A DNA stretch of 64,000 bases from Pseudomonadota bacterium (lineage in GTDB: Bacteria; Pseudomonadota; Gammaproteobacteria; UBA9214). The notes under the pieces were generated by a model. That model saw nothing but the letters and a program-made list of their open reading frames with translations. It did no database searches and was not told the origin of the DNA. Location: contig JAWLAI010000009.1 of the NCBI GenBank assembly GCA_041395565.1, positions 98,391 to 162,390 of the forward strand, in the 5' to 3' direction. Shown here in pieces: positions 9,172 through 19,441 of the stretch. The translations under genes and the position numbers were made by a program. Numbering within the stretch: position 1 is the first letter of the stretch; each line of letters starts with the position of its first letter.

Positions 9172-10518
9172 TCAGCGGCCCATGCCAACGATCACGCGCA
9201 TCTTTCCTGACGCTGCCCGTTCGATCGCAGAAACCTGCTCGAAGAGAACATTAGCATCAGGGTCCACATTGGCCCGGATCTCCCTGGTGATTTCAGACTC
9301 CACGGCGGGTCCATAACCTTGCTCCGGGACAATGCGCACCAGGAAACGGTCCAGATCCTGCTGCACCACTTGGAACTGCTTGATTCCAGCTTGCCGGCGC
9401 TTGATGTTCTCGAATATGTATATCATGAACTCCCCATGGAATGACTGACCTCGGCGGGTTCGTACCATGTCGTAAGCACGGCCATACAATCCCTCCAGCA
9501 CCGCAAGCGTCCGACCACAGGAACAGCTCCCGGCGCTGATCGATCCAAAATCACCGGTGCGGTAACGAATCAGCGGCATGGCGTAATTATTCAATTCGGT
9601 AACCACGATCTCCCCCATCTCTCCGGGACTGCAAACACGATCACCATCCAGGATTTCGACCAACATGTTCTCTTCTGAAATATGCATGCTGCCTGCCTCA
9701 CATTCGTGGGCAATGGTACCCAGCTCGCCGCAGCCGTACTCGTTGAATACCGGCGCATGGAATGCCTGGGACAGCTTCTCCCGCACCGTTTGGGTGAGGA
9801 CTTCACTGGTAGTAATCACGCAGGTCAGAGCCAGCCGCCAGCGCTCCGGAGACGACAGGACATAATCGGCAAACTCCGACAGCATTGACACATACCCATA
9901 GAACCAGGCTGGTCTGAATCTGTTCAACTCTCTCAGGTAGCGCGCCAGATCTGCCTCATCGAATGCGAAGGCCGAGCAACGGTATCTATGACAGACAAAA
10001 TCTGTCAGGCGCGCCTGCAGCCGCGCGTCCTTGTGCAAGGGCACGCCCCAAAAACGGGCCTGGGGATCCCCGATATCGATGCCGGCCCACCCGTACCCAC
10101 GCCAGGTTGCCGCGAGCTCCCAGAGCCAGGCAGAGCGGGTCTTGTATATGGTAACCGGCTGGCCAGTTGAGCCACCAGTGGTCTTGCTGATGAGTCGCCC
10201 CAATGGTTGGTTTGAACGGCATCTTTCGGCATCGCTTTGGATCTCCTGCTTTGTCAGCAGCGGGACGTATTTCAGGTCCGACAGATCTTCCACACGAGGT
10301 GCATGCTGCGCGTTCAGCTTCTCCCGGAAGAGCGGAACGTATTGATAGGCATGATGCAGCAGCGTTTGCAGGCGCGCCAGATTGTGCGTATTCATCAAAT
10401 CACGTGGTTGCCTCTCTGTCGCCCGCAGCCTCCGGAGCGGCGCACGTATATCCCCAGCCTTGTAGGCAACTACAGGATAGTAGATGCCATATTTAAAAAA
10501 CTGCTTGCTGAGGTGCAT
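9172..10518 (-). CDS. CapK/phenylacetate-CoA ligase-like adenylating enzyme
   Basis: 448 residues from the ATG at 10518, which has AAGGA about eight bases upstream; an in-frame TTG at 10554 lacks such a site. It belongs to the acyl-adenylate family: P-loop TTGGSTGQ at about 113-120, NEYGCGELG for the adenine site, then MPLIRYRTGDFG and a Cys-rich CSCGRTLAVLEGLYGR. Such proteins occur in capsule and exopolysaccharide loci and would activate a carboxylic acid with ATP; true phenylacetate catabolism genes are absent here. It heads the operon with the amidotransferase. The sequence resembles, but is clearly distinct from, the second copy at 16787-18199. Substrate unknown. Confidence 0.88.
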   Translation of the reverse strand: MHLSKQFFKYGIYYPVVAYKAGDIRAPLRRLRATERQPRDLMNTHNLARLQTLLHHAYQYVPLFREKLNAQHAPRVEDLSDLKYVPLLTKQEIQSDAERCRSNQPLGRLISKTTGGSTGQPVTIYKTRSAWLWELAATWRGYGWAGIDIGDPQARFWGVPLHKDARLQARLTDFVCHRYRCSAFAFDEADLARYLRELNRFRPAWFYGYVSMLSEFADYVLSSPERWRLALTCVITTSEVLTQTVREKLSQAFHAPVFNEYGCGELGTIAHECEAGSMHISEENMLVEILDGDRVCSPGEMGEIVVTELNNYAMPLIRYRTGDFGSISAGSCSCGRTLAVLEGLYGRAYDMVRTRRGQSFHGEFMIYIFENIKRRQAGIKQFQVVQQDLDRFLVRIVPEQGYGPAVESEITREIRANVDPDANVLFEQVSAIERAASGKMRVIVGMGR

Positions 10519-11926
10519 ACCAATTTTCCTTCTGACTCCAATTGCTATTTTCAAAGCGTAGAATTCTAATGAATTGCACTAGTCGATACCGATACGCTCT
10601 ACACATCATTTTATGATACTAACGGGATCGTTGAATATTACATTCATGCAACGAAGATCAAAGACTATATTGGCTGCGCATACAATAGATAACATTTTTA
10701 CATCCTTGAACCACTCAACTCCATTTGTGCTCTGATTTAAGAATCATTCAGTCAGACCTAACGCCTCATATTTACAATAGTATGACTACTCGAGTTCGAC
10801 AGCTAGTGAGCTGCATATGAGGTGTTCCCAGCAATCAGAGACATGCTGTATGTGGGCTTCCAAATACTGATGGACTTCATTTCCTGGAGCAGCTCGACAG
10901 ATAATATTTAGCCTCCTGAGCGAGCCCAGGGAGATCCCAGACTGAAGCATAAGCGTTTCAGCTTAGTCCAAATAATTTCTATCCTGAAGACAGCCAGACC
11001 AGGAACTCAGCGCCTAACCTGGCACGCCAGCATGGCACGGCGGCAACATGATCTACACTGAAAATCGTATTTCGTCGGCATAATGGCGCCCATGGCCTAA
11101 TCTTCGCGGAAATTAATGCATGAGAACGCGAACAATCCCCAGCCAGCCGGTTGACCGGATTCAGTCGTTCGCTTGGCTGTCATCCGCACAAGGAACGCTC
11201 TGACTTAACCCTGCGGAGGCGGTTACGACCACTGACGCACACTAGCAGCATGGTTGTCAGACGCCGCAAGATATGCTTCAGACCAAGGAACTTGTGCACA
11301 ATCACAGTAGCGCACGCCATTTTACGTAGAAGATGGCTTACAGGTCCGCAATCAATACCGCAATAAACTTACGCGTCTACGCGTAACTATGGCTGCACCC
11401 ATCAGGATGAACGAGCATTCACCGATATGTTTTTCTCAGTTACTAATTAGCGAATAGTCGTCGCATTTGTGTGCGGCTGTAATCAATGACATGAATCGCT
11501 ATCGTGCCATACTAGAAGTGACTTATTGATTTCCGATCATCTGCTAGCACGCAAAACCTTTTTTGCTCGCCGTACAACTATTGTGGCTAACAGCCCGGAA
11601 CAGACCAGCATGGAGCAGTTATATTCATCATGCCAGGCCACTTGAAGCTGATTTTCATTCAATCGGGTCAACCAATCCAAAATGTATTTTTTGAGAACAT
11701 GAACTGCCATCACGCTGCACACAGCTTGAAATATCACTGGCTTGCAAGCCGAGTGGTCGCCCGAACTACCAATGATACATGGTATACCCGCCACTACCAT
11801 GTCGATCCACACCTTTCGCCAAGCATGAAACTGCTGACTGTGTTCGCACGGGAATCAGCCTGAAATTATCAATTCTTAACATGTCGCCAAGCTCAGTGAC
11901 AGTGATACGTCAACTCATATACCAAT
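10519..11926. other. Long non-coding, A+T-rich gap
   Basis: About 1.4 kb without a recognisable gene on either strand. The open frames are short, overlap in several phases and match no family I know. No tRNA, transposase fragment or CRISPR-like repeats are seen. Most likely the remains of decayed surface-polysaccharide DNA between two transferred blocks. Confidence 0.55.
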
Positions 11927-12703
11927 CTATGCTGCATGTGAAAGAACTACTGAAATATTGTTTACGAATAACTCCTTCAGCAGCGGCACTCTTGAAAGCC
12001 AATTCATACCTTTTACGCATTCATATTTCTTGTATTGAGCGCGCAAACCACATAAGGAAATAATAGATTCGAATTTCGCTATCGTCATTTTGTTAAGCCC
12101 TGACTCAACATCCTCATATCTAATCGCACCATCTTCTCGGAAACGACTCCGTACATTCATTACAGTTCTCTCAGAAAATAGGATATTTAACCATGGCACC
12201 TTACAAAAGAAATGCATATGACTTCCATAAGGCGAAAACCACGGCGGGCCAAATGTAAGAAGAACTATACCAGTACTATTCAGAAGGGCTCCCATTTCAT
12301 TGAGAGCTTTTTCTGGATCACGAAAATGTTCAAAGCTATTTTGAGATATAACCACATCAAAGCCGCTTAACATTTCAGGCGAAACACACTCCGCAAACAC
12401 TAAACTATCTGATGGTATGTTATGCGCCTTTGCATTTTCCACGGCTATCGCCAATGTTTTTTCATTTGAATCTACACCCATAACAGCGCAGCCATATCTT
12501 TTAACAAGCGCAATACTTTGATAACCAATCCCGCAACCGTAGTCTACGACGCGCTTTCCTGAAACGAGCGAACTAAAGCTTGGATATACGCGCGATAGCA
12601 AATCTAACGCATTGTCAACTTTTAATTCAGAATCACCCTGATCGTAGTCAGCCTTACCCGGTGTTCTAGATAAAGACAGCAGGATCCACTCACCGATACT
12701 CAT
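11927..12703 (-). CDS. SAM-dependent class I methyltransferase
   Basis: 258 residues. Motif I VVDYGCGIG at 52-60 binds S-adenosylmethionine, followed by the acidic residue in MGVDSNEK (about 74-81) and SQNSFEHFRDPEKAL (about 120-135), the usual post-II region of the Methyltransf_11/25 type. It probably methylates a sugar hydroxyl or a carboxyl of the polysaccharide, judging only by its neighbours. It stands alone between two non-coding gaps and is strongly A+T-rich with AAA, AAT and ATA codons, unlike most of the window, which points to separate acquisition. Confidence 0.88.
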   Translation of the reverse strand: MSIGEWILLSLSRTPGKADYDQGDSELKVDNALDLLSRVYPSFSSLVSGKRVVDYGCGIGYQSIALVKRYGCAVMGVDSNEKTLAIAVENAKAHNIPSDSLVFAECVSPEMLSGFDVVISQNSFEHFRDPEKALNEMGALLNSTGIVLLTFGPPWFSPYGSHMHFFCKVPWLNILFSERTVMNVRSRFREDGAIRYEDVESGLNKMTIAKFESIISLCGLRAQYKKYECVKGMNWLSRVPLLKELFVNNISVVLSHAA

Positions 12704-13148
12704 GATTTAATTTCCATATTGACAATAAAAAACCGAAGTATTCCTAATACTACGTATCGGAATCTTCACAGCAATAGGTCATTACTATACATATAAAATA
12801 TGATTGAATCACTTTATGCAGATCCGCAATCCAAACAACTCATTCATACATCCAGAAGTTAATTAACCCACCACGCCGCGCGTACCGCATTCACTGATAT
12901 AAACGTGGATCACCAATTGTAAACTAGTCAGACTTTCAGGCTTTATGTGATAAGAATTTCTTTATGAGAATGATGTTCTCAGATCTCTGCAAATTACTCG
13001 ACAAAGCCCCAGATATACTTATACCCAGCATGGGCAGGTGTCTACCACTAACGGTCATAATATTAGACTCCACTCTTGACACAATGCACTTCGTTCATTA
13101 ACACCTATGTTATAGTATTTGCATGCTTGGATCCCAGCCAGTTGTGAT
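12704..13148. other. Non-coding divergent gap
   Basis: A+T-rich intergenic region between two divergent genes. A consensus -35 TTGACA sits at 13076-13081 facing the glycosyltransferase, but only a poor -10 (TAACAC) is found at 17-bp spacing; TATAGT at 13111 is too far away. Nothing else is recognised. Confidence 0.5.
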
Positions 13149-14276
13149 ATGAAAGCTTCTTTACGGGTTACCGTTATATCTATCGGCGAGTTGTTTGGTG
13201 GCGTCGAGCGACATCTGCTCGGACTCGCGGAGTATCTGTCTAGCCGAGTCGATCATCTACAGGTCATACTCTTCCATGATCGGACACTCGCCCGCGAGCT
13301 GCGTGATCGTGGCATAGAGCCCACCATTATTCACTTCCGCTTCCCATTTGATCCACGTCAAGTCTTCAGACTCAGAGCTGTCTTGACCGCGAGTCCAACG
13401 GACGTCATTCATGTGCATGGCTACAAGGCCACGGTGCTTACCAGTCTCTGCGGGCATTCCTGTGGAATTGTAACGGTCAAGACCGAGCATGGCATGATAG
13501 AACCGCTCCAGGACCGAATGATCGATGCGTTGAAGGCGCGCCTGTATTCCGGCCTCGACTTATGGGCAACTCGCAGGTCATGCGCGACAGTATGCTACGT
13601 CACCAATGATCTCCATAAGCATCTCATGAATCAACACGGTGGAATTCGGCAGCACGTCGTTTACAACGGCATCGAACCATTATCACCCGAACGATATACC
13701 CGCCCCACCGAGTTTGATACCGGTCACTATCACATAGTGATCGCTGGCCGTGTGGATGTAGTCAAGGGCATAGCGCATGCTGTCAAGGCCATAGCGCACC
13801 CCTCGACCCCGAAGGCTGTGCGGCTGAACATAATTGGCGATGGTCCACTGACTGATTACCTCAAAGCACTGTCGGACAAACTCGGTGTCGCCTCGCAAGT
13901 CCGGTTCCTGGGTTTCAAGTCGGATGTGTACCGGTATCTCGCCCATGCCGACACCCTGCTGCTGCCATCGCTCCATGAGGGCCTCCCTTATATATTACTC
14001 GAGGCAATGTCACTGGGCCTGCCGATCATTGCCTCTCGCGTGGGCGGCCTGGCGGAGATACTGGAACATGGCCGCACCGCACTGCTGGTTCCCCCCGAAA
14101 ATCCCGACGCTATCGCAGATGCTATAGCGACGCTACATGCCAACCCCGAGGTTGCAAGGGCGCTGGGCAATGCTGCCGCGCTAGAGCAGCGCCAGCACTT
14201 CGACCTGGCCGCCATGGGCGCCAGGTACATGGAAATATACGCAGAAGCGGCAAGCGCTGCTGGTGCGCACGTTTGA
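13149..14276 (+). CDS. Family 4 glycosyltransferase
   Basis: 375 residues. GT-B fold: the N-terminal Rossmann half begins VTVISIGELFGGVERHLLGLAEYL, with the glycine-rich GGVERH near residues 16-21. The C-terminal donor half has VVKGIAHAVKAIA, then HEGLPYILLEAMSLGLPIIASRVGGLAEIL, the E-x7-E retaining motif. The start is placed at the ATG at 13149; an in-frame TTG at 13119 would add ten unconserved residues. It would add one sugar to the repeat unit with retention of configuration; specificity unknown. It converges on the minus-strand glycosyltransferase at 14501. Confidence 0.9.
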   Translation: MKASLRVTVISIGELFGGVERHLLGLAEYLSSRVDHLQVILFHDRTLARELRDRGIEPTIIHFRFPFDPRQVFRLRAVLTASPTDVIHVHGYKATVLTSLCGHSCGIVTVKTEHGMIEPLQDRMIDALKARLYSGLDLWATRRSCATVCYVTNDLHKHLMNQHGGIRQHVVYNGIEPLSPERYTRPTEFDTGHYHIVIAGRVDVVKGIAHAVKAIAHPSTPKAVRLNIIGDGPLTDYLKALSDKLGVASQVRFLGFKSDVYRYLAHADTLLLPSLHEGLPYILLEAMSLGLPIIASRVGGLAEILEHGRTALLVPPENPDAIADAIATLHANPEVARALGNAAALEQRQHFDLAAMGARYMEIYAEAASAAGAHV

Positions 14277-14500
14277 AACGCGCAAACCCAAGACACCGGC
14301 CATTCATCCGCATGCAGCACATCCATGACATGCGTTTCGCACCCGGCGCCAAAGGTCTCCTGCGGTCACACGAATAATGATTAGCTGCCATAGCATTGGC
14401 CATGCAGCAGCCACAAATCTATTACTTACTCGATCCCAATATATTCGGAGCTTAATGAGTTCACACGGATACCGGCATACGGGTAATACCGAACAAATAC

Positions 14501-15679
14501 CTATATTCCTTCGAATGCCACAATAGGCGCCTCAATACGATCGAGAATTTTCTGATATGAAAATTCACGCGCATATGACATGCGCCGATCCCTCAAAACA
14601 GGATTTTCCTTGAGCGCAGAATGTATCGCATCTAGATAAGCATCATGGCTGTCTGCAATATATATCATTTCCTTTATCTGGAATAATTCGAACAGCGGCG
14701 GTGTAATTATCGGCTTGCCCTGCGATAGATACTGTAACAACTTAAATGGCGTGCGCATCTGCGTCTTTGCCTCTTGTCCGATCTTCTCCATCCTGTGCAG
14801 GATCAACGCCACGTCAAAGTAACGCACATAATTGGGCAAGTCGTTAAAATGTCGATATCCGAGCAACCGCACATTCGGGATAGACTGCAGTTTCCGCAAC
14901 CCTTCGGCCGACAGATTGCGACCAATCGGATTGTCTTTGTATGGCCCAATCATGACAATCGTCACATCAGGCACTTCTGTTGCGATGCGTTCAACCAGAT
15001 CGATATCAACATAGGAATCATGGATTGATCCTGCATAACCCAGAATAGGTCCATGTATATCACGCAGCTCGTCGGGCCTTTCGTGATCAGTATCCGCAAG
15101 AATGGCCTGCGCTTCCACAACAGGGAACCCGTGGGGTATCACAGTAATCTTGTCATTCGGCACGAATTGAGCCAGACGCTGCTCATATGCATCAGAAATG
15201 GCATACACCAAATCCGATTGCAAACACGTCAATCTTTCATACTCCTCCTCACCTGGCTCCGGGAATGCCGGATCCACACAATAGTAGATGGAGGTCTTCG
15301 GATTGATGCTCTTAACAAGGAACGGATTGGTCCCAAAATTGATGAGAATCGGCTCGTGAAAACCGCACTTTTCAACAGCATCTGCGGACATTTTCGCGAT
15401 TGCCTCATGCAGAGTCTTTCCGTTCCTTGCACTAAACGGCCAAAGTCTTGGCGTAAAGACGGTCAAGTTATCCTGAACCTTCCTATACCCATGCAGCATC
15501 CTCACGCCATCAAGACGCCAGGAACCCTTGCCTCTGAGCAGACCAGCAACCCAAAGCGCCGGCTCTATAAACAGGACCCTGTTATTCTTGGATAGCTCAC
15601 TTGATATCCAGTGTTTGCTCACCCACAAGCCACCCCAGTGCTGCGGTGAATTTATAATGATATCCCTGCCAGTTATCAT
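14501..15679 (-). CDS. Glycosyltransferase, GT-B fold (TuaH-like)
   Basis: 392 residues. The N-terminus (RDIIINSPQHWGGLWVSKHWISSELSKNNRVLFIEP) and the middle (VYAISDAYEQRLAQF, then GYAGSIHDSYVDIDLVERIA and VTIVMIGPY) match the GT-B glycosyltransferases typified by the teichuronic acid protein TuaH. The C-terminal part keeps FKLLQYLSQGKPIITPPL, a weak form of the usual E-x7-E region. It likely adds a hexose or uronic acid to the repeat unit. It is separated by about 200 bases from the next upstream gene on the same strand and may be the end of that operon. A+T-rich. Confidence 0.82.
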   Translation of the reverse strand: MITGRDIIINSPQHWGGLWVSKHWISSELSKNNRVLFIEPALWVAGLLRGKGSWRLDGVRMLHGYRKVQDNLTVFTPRLWPFSARNGKTLHEAIAKMSADAVEKCGFHEPILINFGTNPFLVKSINPKTSIYYCVDPAFPEPGEEEYERLTCLQSDLVYAISDAYEQRLAQFVPNDKITVIPHGFPVVEAQAILADTDHERPDELRDIHGPILGYAGSIHDSYVDIDLVERIATEVPDVTIVMIGPYKDNPIGRNLSAEGLRKLQSIPNVRLLGYRHFNDLPNYVRYFDVALILHRMEKIGQEAKTQMRTPFKLLQYLSQGKPIITPPLFELFQIKEMIYIADSHDAYLDAIHSALKENPVLRDRRMSYAREFSYQKILDRIEAPIVAFEGI

Positions 15680-15885
15680 CTAGATTGCCTCGTTATAGTC
15701 CGTTGACTTGGCGCACATACATAAACAGAACACGGCTGCTGCCGCATGGGACATACACCTGGCTTAGATATTGCGCACTTACAGGTACAGCAATTTTTCA
15801 TCCAATTGTCGCAATCATGATGAGCACTGATGATGTCCAGGCACAGCCGGAAATATTCGGAAATGCACCATCACCACATAACTAG

Positions 15886-16779
15886 CTACGACTTCCTGCC
15901 CAGGAGAATCTTGACGAGCCCCTTTATAGCTGGAACATTCAGTGGATCCAGTCTTATGGCATGCAGCATCTCACGGAACGCGGCAATACGCCCTTCCCCG
16001 CTGGACATACGTGCGAAACCACGCGTGACATAAGTCGACGCTTTCGATTTGCGCAACGCGGATTTCCCAACCACATGGCCATGCTCATTCTCGAACTTGT
16101 CCAGCACCCGCAAAATGCAATCGGTCCGCTGCAGCATCTTGTGTGACATTTGCCCGCCCCATATCCGGTACTCGAGCATGGGTTCGTCCAGGCACATAAA
16201 ATCGTAGGCTGTAGACAGCCTCAGCCACAGGTCGTAATCAATGGACATCGACAGAGATTCGTCGAAAACACCCAACTTATCCAATGCCTCGCGCCGAACC
16301 ACCGCGCTGCCGAATTCGACGAAATTATCTATCAATAGCTGCTCGGTAATTCGGCCCTGGGGACGCTCGACCTGGCGCTTCCCGATCTCCCTGCCCTGCT
16401 CGTCGATGAACACCTCGTCACTATGCACGACCCCCACACGCTCATTCACATCGAACAGCGGCATCTGCCTTTCGAGTTTGGTCGGCCGCCAGCGGTCATC
16501 CCCATCCAGAAATGCGATGAATTTACCGCCCGCTTCTGCAATGCCACGATTTTTTGCCCTGGTCTGTCCCTGGTTTTCCTGATAGATATAACGCACCCTC
16601 GGATCGCCATCCCACTGCGCCACAACCTTTGAAGTGTCATCAGTCGAACCATCGTCGATGATGATGATCTCCAGTGGAGAATATGTTTGCGCACGCACTG
16701 ACTCAACTGCGTCCGGCAGGTACAGGGCCATGTTGTGGGTTGCAATGACTACACTTACCAGACTGTTTTGATTATTCAT
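15886..16779 (-). CDS. Family 2 glycosyltransferase
   Basis: 297 residues from the ATG at 16779, eight bases after the stop of the CapK-like gene; a longer frame up to 16857 overlaps that gene and is less likely. GT-A motifs: SVVIATHNM at 9-17, IDDGSTDD at 41-48, and the metal site DGDD at 92-95; SIDYDLWLRLS (about residue 170) is the C-terminal acidic motif. It resembles the transferase at 1939-2898 in layout. Part of the operon 20599 to 15886 (membrane GT2, GT4, CapK-like, this gene). Donor and acceptor unknown. Confidence 0.9.
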   Translation of the reverse strand: MNNQNSLVSVVIATHNMALYLPDAVESVRAQTYSPLEIIIIDDGSTDDTSKVVAQWDGDPRVRYIYQENQGQTRAKNRGIAEAGGKFIAFLDGDDRWRPTKLERQMPLFDVNERVGVVHSDEVFIDEQGREIGKRQVERPQGRITEQLLIDNFVEFGSAVVRREALDKLGVFDESLSMSIDYDLWLRLSTAYDFMCLDEPMLEYRIWGGQMSHKMLQRTDCILRVLDKFENEHGHVVGKSALRKSKASTYVTRGFARMSSGEGRIAAFREMLHAIRLDPLNVPAIKGLVKILLGRKS

Positions 16780-16786
16780 CGCGTGA

Positions 16787-18199
16787 TTACACCAGGCATT
16801 TTGCGAAACGGTATTTCCCCGAGGCTTCCCTCGGAATCTGCTCCAGACGATGCACATTCAAGCGCAGGTCAGCGCCGAAGACCAGTTTGAATTCCGCCTG
16901 CAGCTGCTCGATGGTAGCCTCCGTGAAGTCATCACCAGGAACGAGGTTTACCTCGATACAGTCCAGCGCGGTCTGCACCAGCTGCATCTGCGCAAGCCCT
17001 GGTATCGCTGTCAATGTACGCTCGACCAGCGACACGCCCGCCACCTGGGAGCCATCCTTGCGCTTGAGAAAATCTGCCGTGCGCCCGATCACCTGCTCGA
17101 GCATCGGCCAGCCACGCCCGCATTCACAGACACGCTCCGAATACGCACCCATATCACCGACCCGGTAGCGAATCAGCGGCATGGCCCGGTTATAGAGATC
17201 CGTCACGACGATCTCCGCAGTTTCCCCAGGTTGCGCCGGCTCCAGCCTGTCATTGAGAAACTCGATATACAGGTGCTCTATATTCAGGTGCATACCCCGG
17301 TGCCGCTCGCATTCGCATGCGATCAGTGCGACCTCCTCGCAGCCGTAGCGGTTGGTCACAGGGCAGCCGAAAACCTTTTCGATCACCGCCCTCTCATTCT
17401 CCAGCAACATCATGGAGGTCGCGATGATACCGACAGGATAGATCCCGTGATCCCCACGCGTCCTGAGATAATCGGCCAGAATATAAAGCGAATGCGCATG
17501 ACCGAAGAGCACGTCCACGCCCCGCTCGCGCCACTGCGCCGCAAATGCATCCATGGTCTGCGGCGACATATTCATGGTGTCCAGGTAGAGGTCCATGCAG
17601 TAGAGCCAGCGGCTCTTGAATCGTTCATACCAGGAAGCCGGCACGGGTGGATTGCCCCATACGGCACCGACCTGCATGCCGAGCCGCCACCCCGCCCATT
17701 CATCGGATCGCATCGCATCGGCATTGCGGCGCTCTTCCCAGCGCTTGTCGAAATAAACCGTCAGCGACTGTCCGGTAGAGCCACCCGTCTTGTGCAAACC
17801 GAGTTGCGCCTTGTCCGCCCCCTCCATCAGCAGATCGTCAAGCCGGTTACGCACGGTATGCTTGTCCAGAAGCGGCAGGCTGGCGAACTGCTCCAGCGTG
17901 CCTGTAGCGGGATTGAAACCCGCCTGGGCGAATAGCTGACGGTAATACGGGCTGTGCTTGCCCGCATGTATCAGGAGCTCTCTGAGCCGTTCACGCTGGC
18001 CGGCCAGGAGTTCCTGGCGCGGTCGCCACTGGCTGACACGGAGTTCCGCCAGCGTATCGAGTCTGATGCTGTGTGCCTTGATATCGGACAATCGGTTCAA
18101 AATTCGCGCAGAGACAAACCGCTGCACGGCCTTAGCCATGCCGCCGGTCTGCCTGCGCTGATCCGGTTCAGAGTCCGTAGCGACCGTCTCGCGACTCAT
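16787..18199 (-). CDS. CapK/phenylacetate-CoA ligase-like adenylating enzyme, second copy
   Basis: 470 residues from an ATG whose last bases overlap the upstream glycosyltransferase stop as ATGA, so translation is coupled. Adenylation P-loop KTGGSTGQ at 137-144, NRYGCEEVALIACECE in the middle, MPLIRYRVGDMGAYS and a Cys-rich CECGRGWPMLEQVIGR near residue 370, ending in the C-terminal ligase subdomain (REASGKYRF). ATP-dependent activation of an acid is the family reaction; in this setting the acid may decorate the polysaccharide. It shares architecture with the gene at 9172 but differs over most of its length, so the two probably act on different substrates. Confidence 0.88.
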   Translation of the reverse strand: MSRETVATDSEPDQRRQTGGMAKAVQRFVSARILNRLSDIKAHSIRLDTLAELRVSQWRPRQELLAGQRERLRELLIHAGKHSPYYRQLFAQAGFNPATGTLEQFASLPLLDKHTVRNRLDDLLMEGADKAQLGLHKTGGSTGQSLTVYFDKRWEERRNADAMRSDEWAGWRLGMQVGAVWGNPPVPASWYERFKSRWLYCMDLYLDTMNMSPQTMDAFAAQWRERGVDVLFGHAHSLYILADYLRTRGDHGIYPVGIIATSMMLLENERAVIEKVFGCPVTNRYGCEEVALIACECERHRGMHLNIEHLYIEFLNDRLEPAQPGETAEIVVTDLYNRAMPLIRYRVGDMGAYSERVCECGRGWPMLEQVIGRTADFLKRKDGSQVAGVSLVERTLTAIPGLAQMQLVQTALDCIEVNLVPGDDFTEATIEQLQAEFKLVFGADLRLNVHRLEQIPREASGKYRFAKCLV

Positions 18200-19377
18200 G
18201 TGTGTTCTTTTCCCTTGGTGCAACCGGCACCAACCTGCCTGCCGCCATCTTCCTCGATCAACCCGCCCTGGCGGCTTGCTGCCTGCAACAAGGTTTCGTA
18301 CGACAGCATGTGCTTTTCCACCATATTCTCGATGGTCATTGCTGCAACCGACCGTACCGCTGCCGCACTCATCTCACGCAGCAATCCCGGATCCGTCAGC
18401 AGCCGCAGCAGATGCCGCGTCAAGTCATCCACGTTGCCAACCGGATAGAGAAAACCGTTGCTGCCTGCCGTGACCAGCTCAGGATTGCCGCCGACATCCG
18501 TGCATACTGCAGGCTTGCCTTCACGGAGGCATTCCATCAATGCGTTGGAAAGGCCTTCGGATTCGGAACAGAGTGCCGCCACGGTAAATCTCCTGATGAC
18601 CCCGACGGGTTCCTCGATCCGGCCGAGAAAGTGCGTATTGCTGCCAACGCCTTCCGCCGCGGCCAGCTGCCGCAGTTCCCCTTCCAGGCCACCCTCGCCA
18701 ACGATCACCAGATGTGCATCGGGCAGGGTGCGCCTGACCCCGGCAAACGCACGTATCAGGTCGGCATGACGCTTGACGGGCCGCAGATTGGCGACGATAC
18801 CGATGACCGGCGCGCCCGCAGGGATATCGCCCGGCAGGTCTACGACCCCGGGACTTGCCGGTGGTTCCAGCCCGTTGCGAATGACCGAGATACGCGACGC
18901 CGCAATATGCTCTTCCCTCGCCACAAGCGCCTGGACGGCCTTGCTGTTAGCTATGACGCCATCCACCAGCCGGCTGCTCAGTCGCAACAGACGCAGATTC
19001 GCCGGGTTGTACCAGATGCCCATATCCCTGCGTCCGGCCACGAACCGCGCGCCTGCAAGTCGCGCGGCCACCGGGCCGAGCAGCGAAGCGTCCTGGAAGA
19101 AGGCATGCACTACCCGCGCATCCAGACGTCGTAGCAGCCGTGCGAGCCGCAGCAGCCCCCACAGCCCAGCGGGACTGGCCAGCCGTTCGATACCGATCAC
19201 ATCGACCGGGCAGGGCCAGTCACGCGCCTGCAGCGAATAATCGCTGTGGCGCAACAGCACCAGGTGCGGCGCGAAACGCTGTCGGTCCAGTCCCTGCATA
19301 AGATGCCATAGCTGGCGCTCGGTTCCGGCCCAGGGCCCGGTAAACGAATCGATAAGAAAGACAATACGATGAGTCAT
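18196..19377 (-). CDS. Family 4 glycosyltransferase
   Basis: 393 residues. The N-terminus IVFLIDSFTGPWAGTERQLWHLMQGL is the GT4 acceptor half with its G-x-E motif; the C-terminal half has VIGIVANLRPVKRHADLIRAF, HLVIVGEGGLEGEL and SEGLSNALMECLREGKPAVCTDVGGNPELV, the retaining E-x7-E region. It would act on the lipid-linked glycan in the cytoplasm. It overlaps the CapK-like gene by four bases and follows the membrane glycosyltransferase by 64. G+C-rich like the XrtA core, unlike the A+T-rich genes to its left. Confidence 0.9.
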   Translation of the reverse strand: MTHRIVFLIDSFTGPWAGTERQLWHLMQGLDRQRFAPHLVLLRHSDYSLQARDWPCPVDVIGIERLASPAGLWGLLRLARLLRRLDARVVHAFFQDASLLGPVAARLAGARFVAGRRDMGIWYNPANLRLLRLSSRLVDGVIANSKAVQALVAREEHIAASRISVIRNGLEPPASPGVVDLPGDIPAGAPVIGIVANLRPVKRHADLIRAFAGVRRTLPDAHLVIVGEGGLEGELRQLAAAEGVGSNTHFLGRIEEPVGVIRRFTVAALCSESEGLSNALMECLREGKPAVCTDVGGNPELVTAGSNGFLYPVGNVDDLTRHLLRLLTDPGLLREMSAAAVRSVAAMTIENMVEKHMLSYETLLQAASRQGGLIEEDGGRQVGAGCTKGKEHT

Positions 19378-19441
19378 AGGACCAGCTACGGCGTGAAATT
19401 CGGTTTAACGGCCGAATATAACATCCATACACATCCGCGCC

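Noticed and set aside
11537..11812. 91-residue minus-strand frame in the A+T-rich gap
   Set aside because: No recognisable domain, no ribosome site, Cys/Val-rich composition; could not be supported as a gene or a pseudogene.
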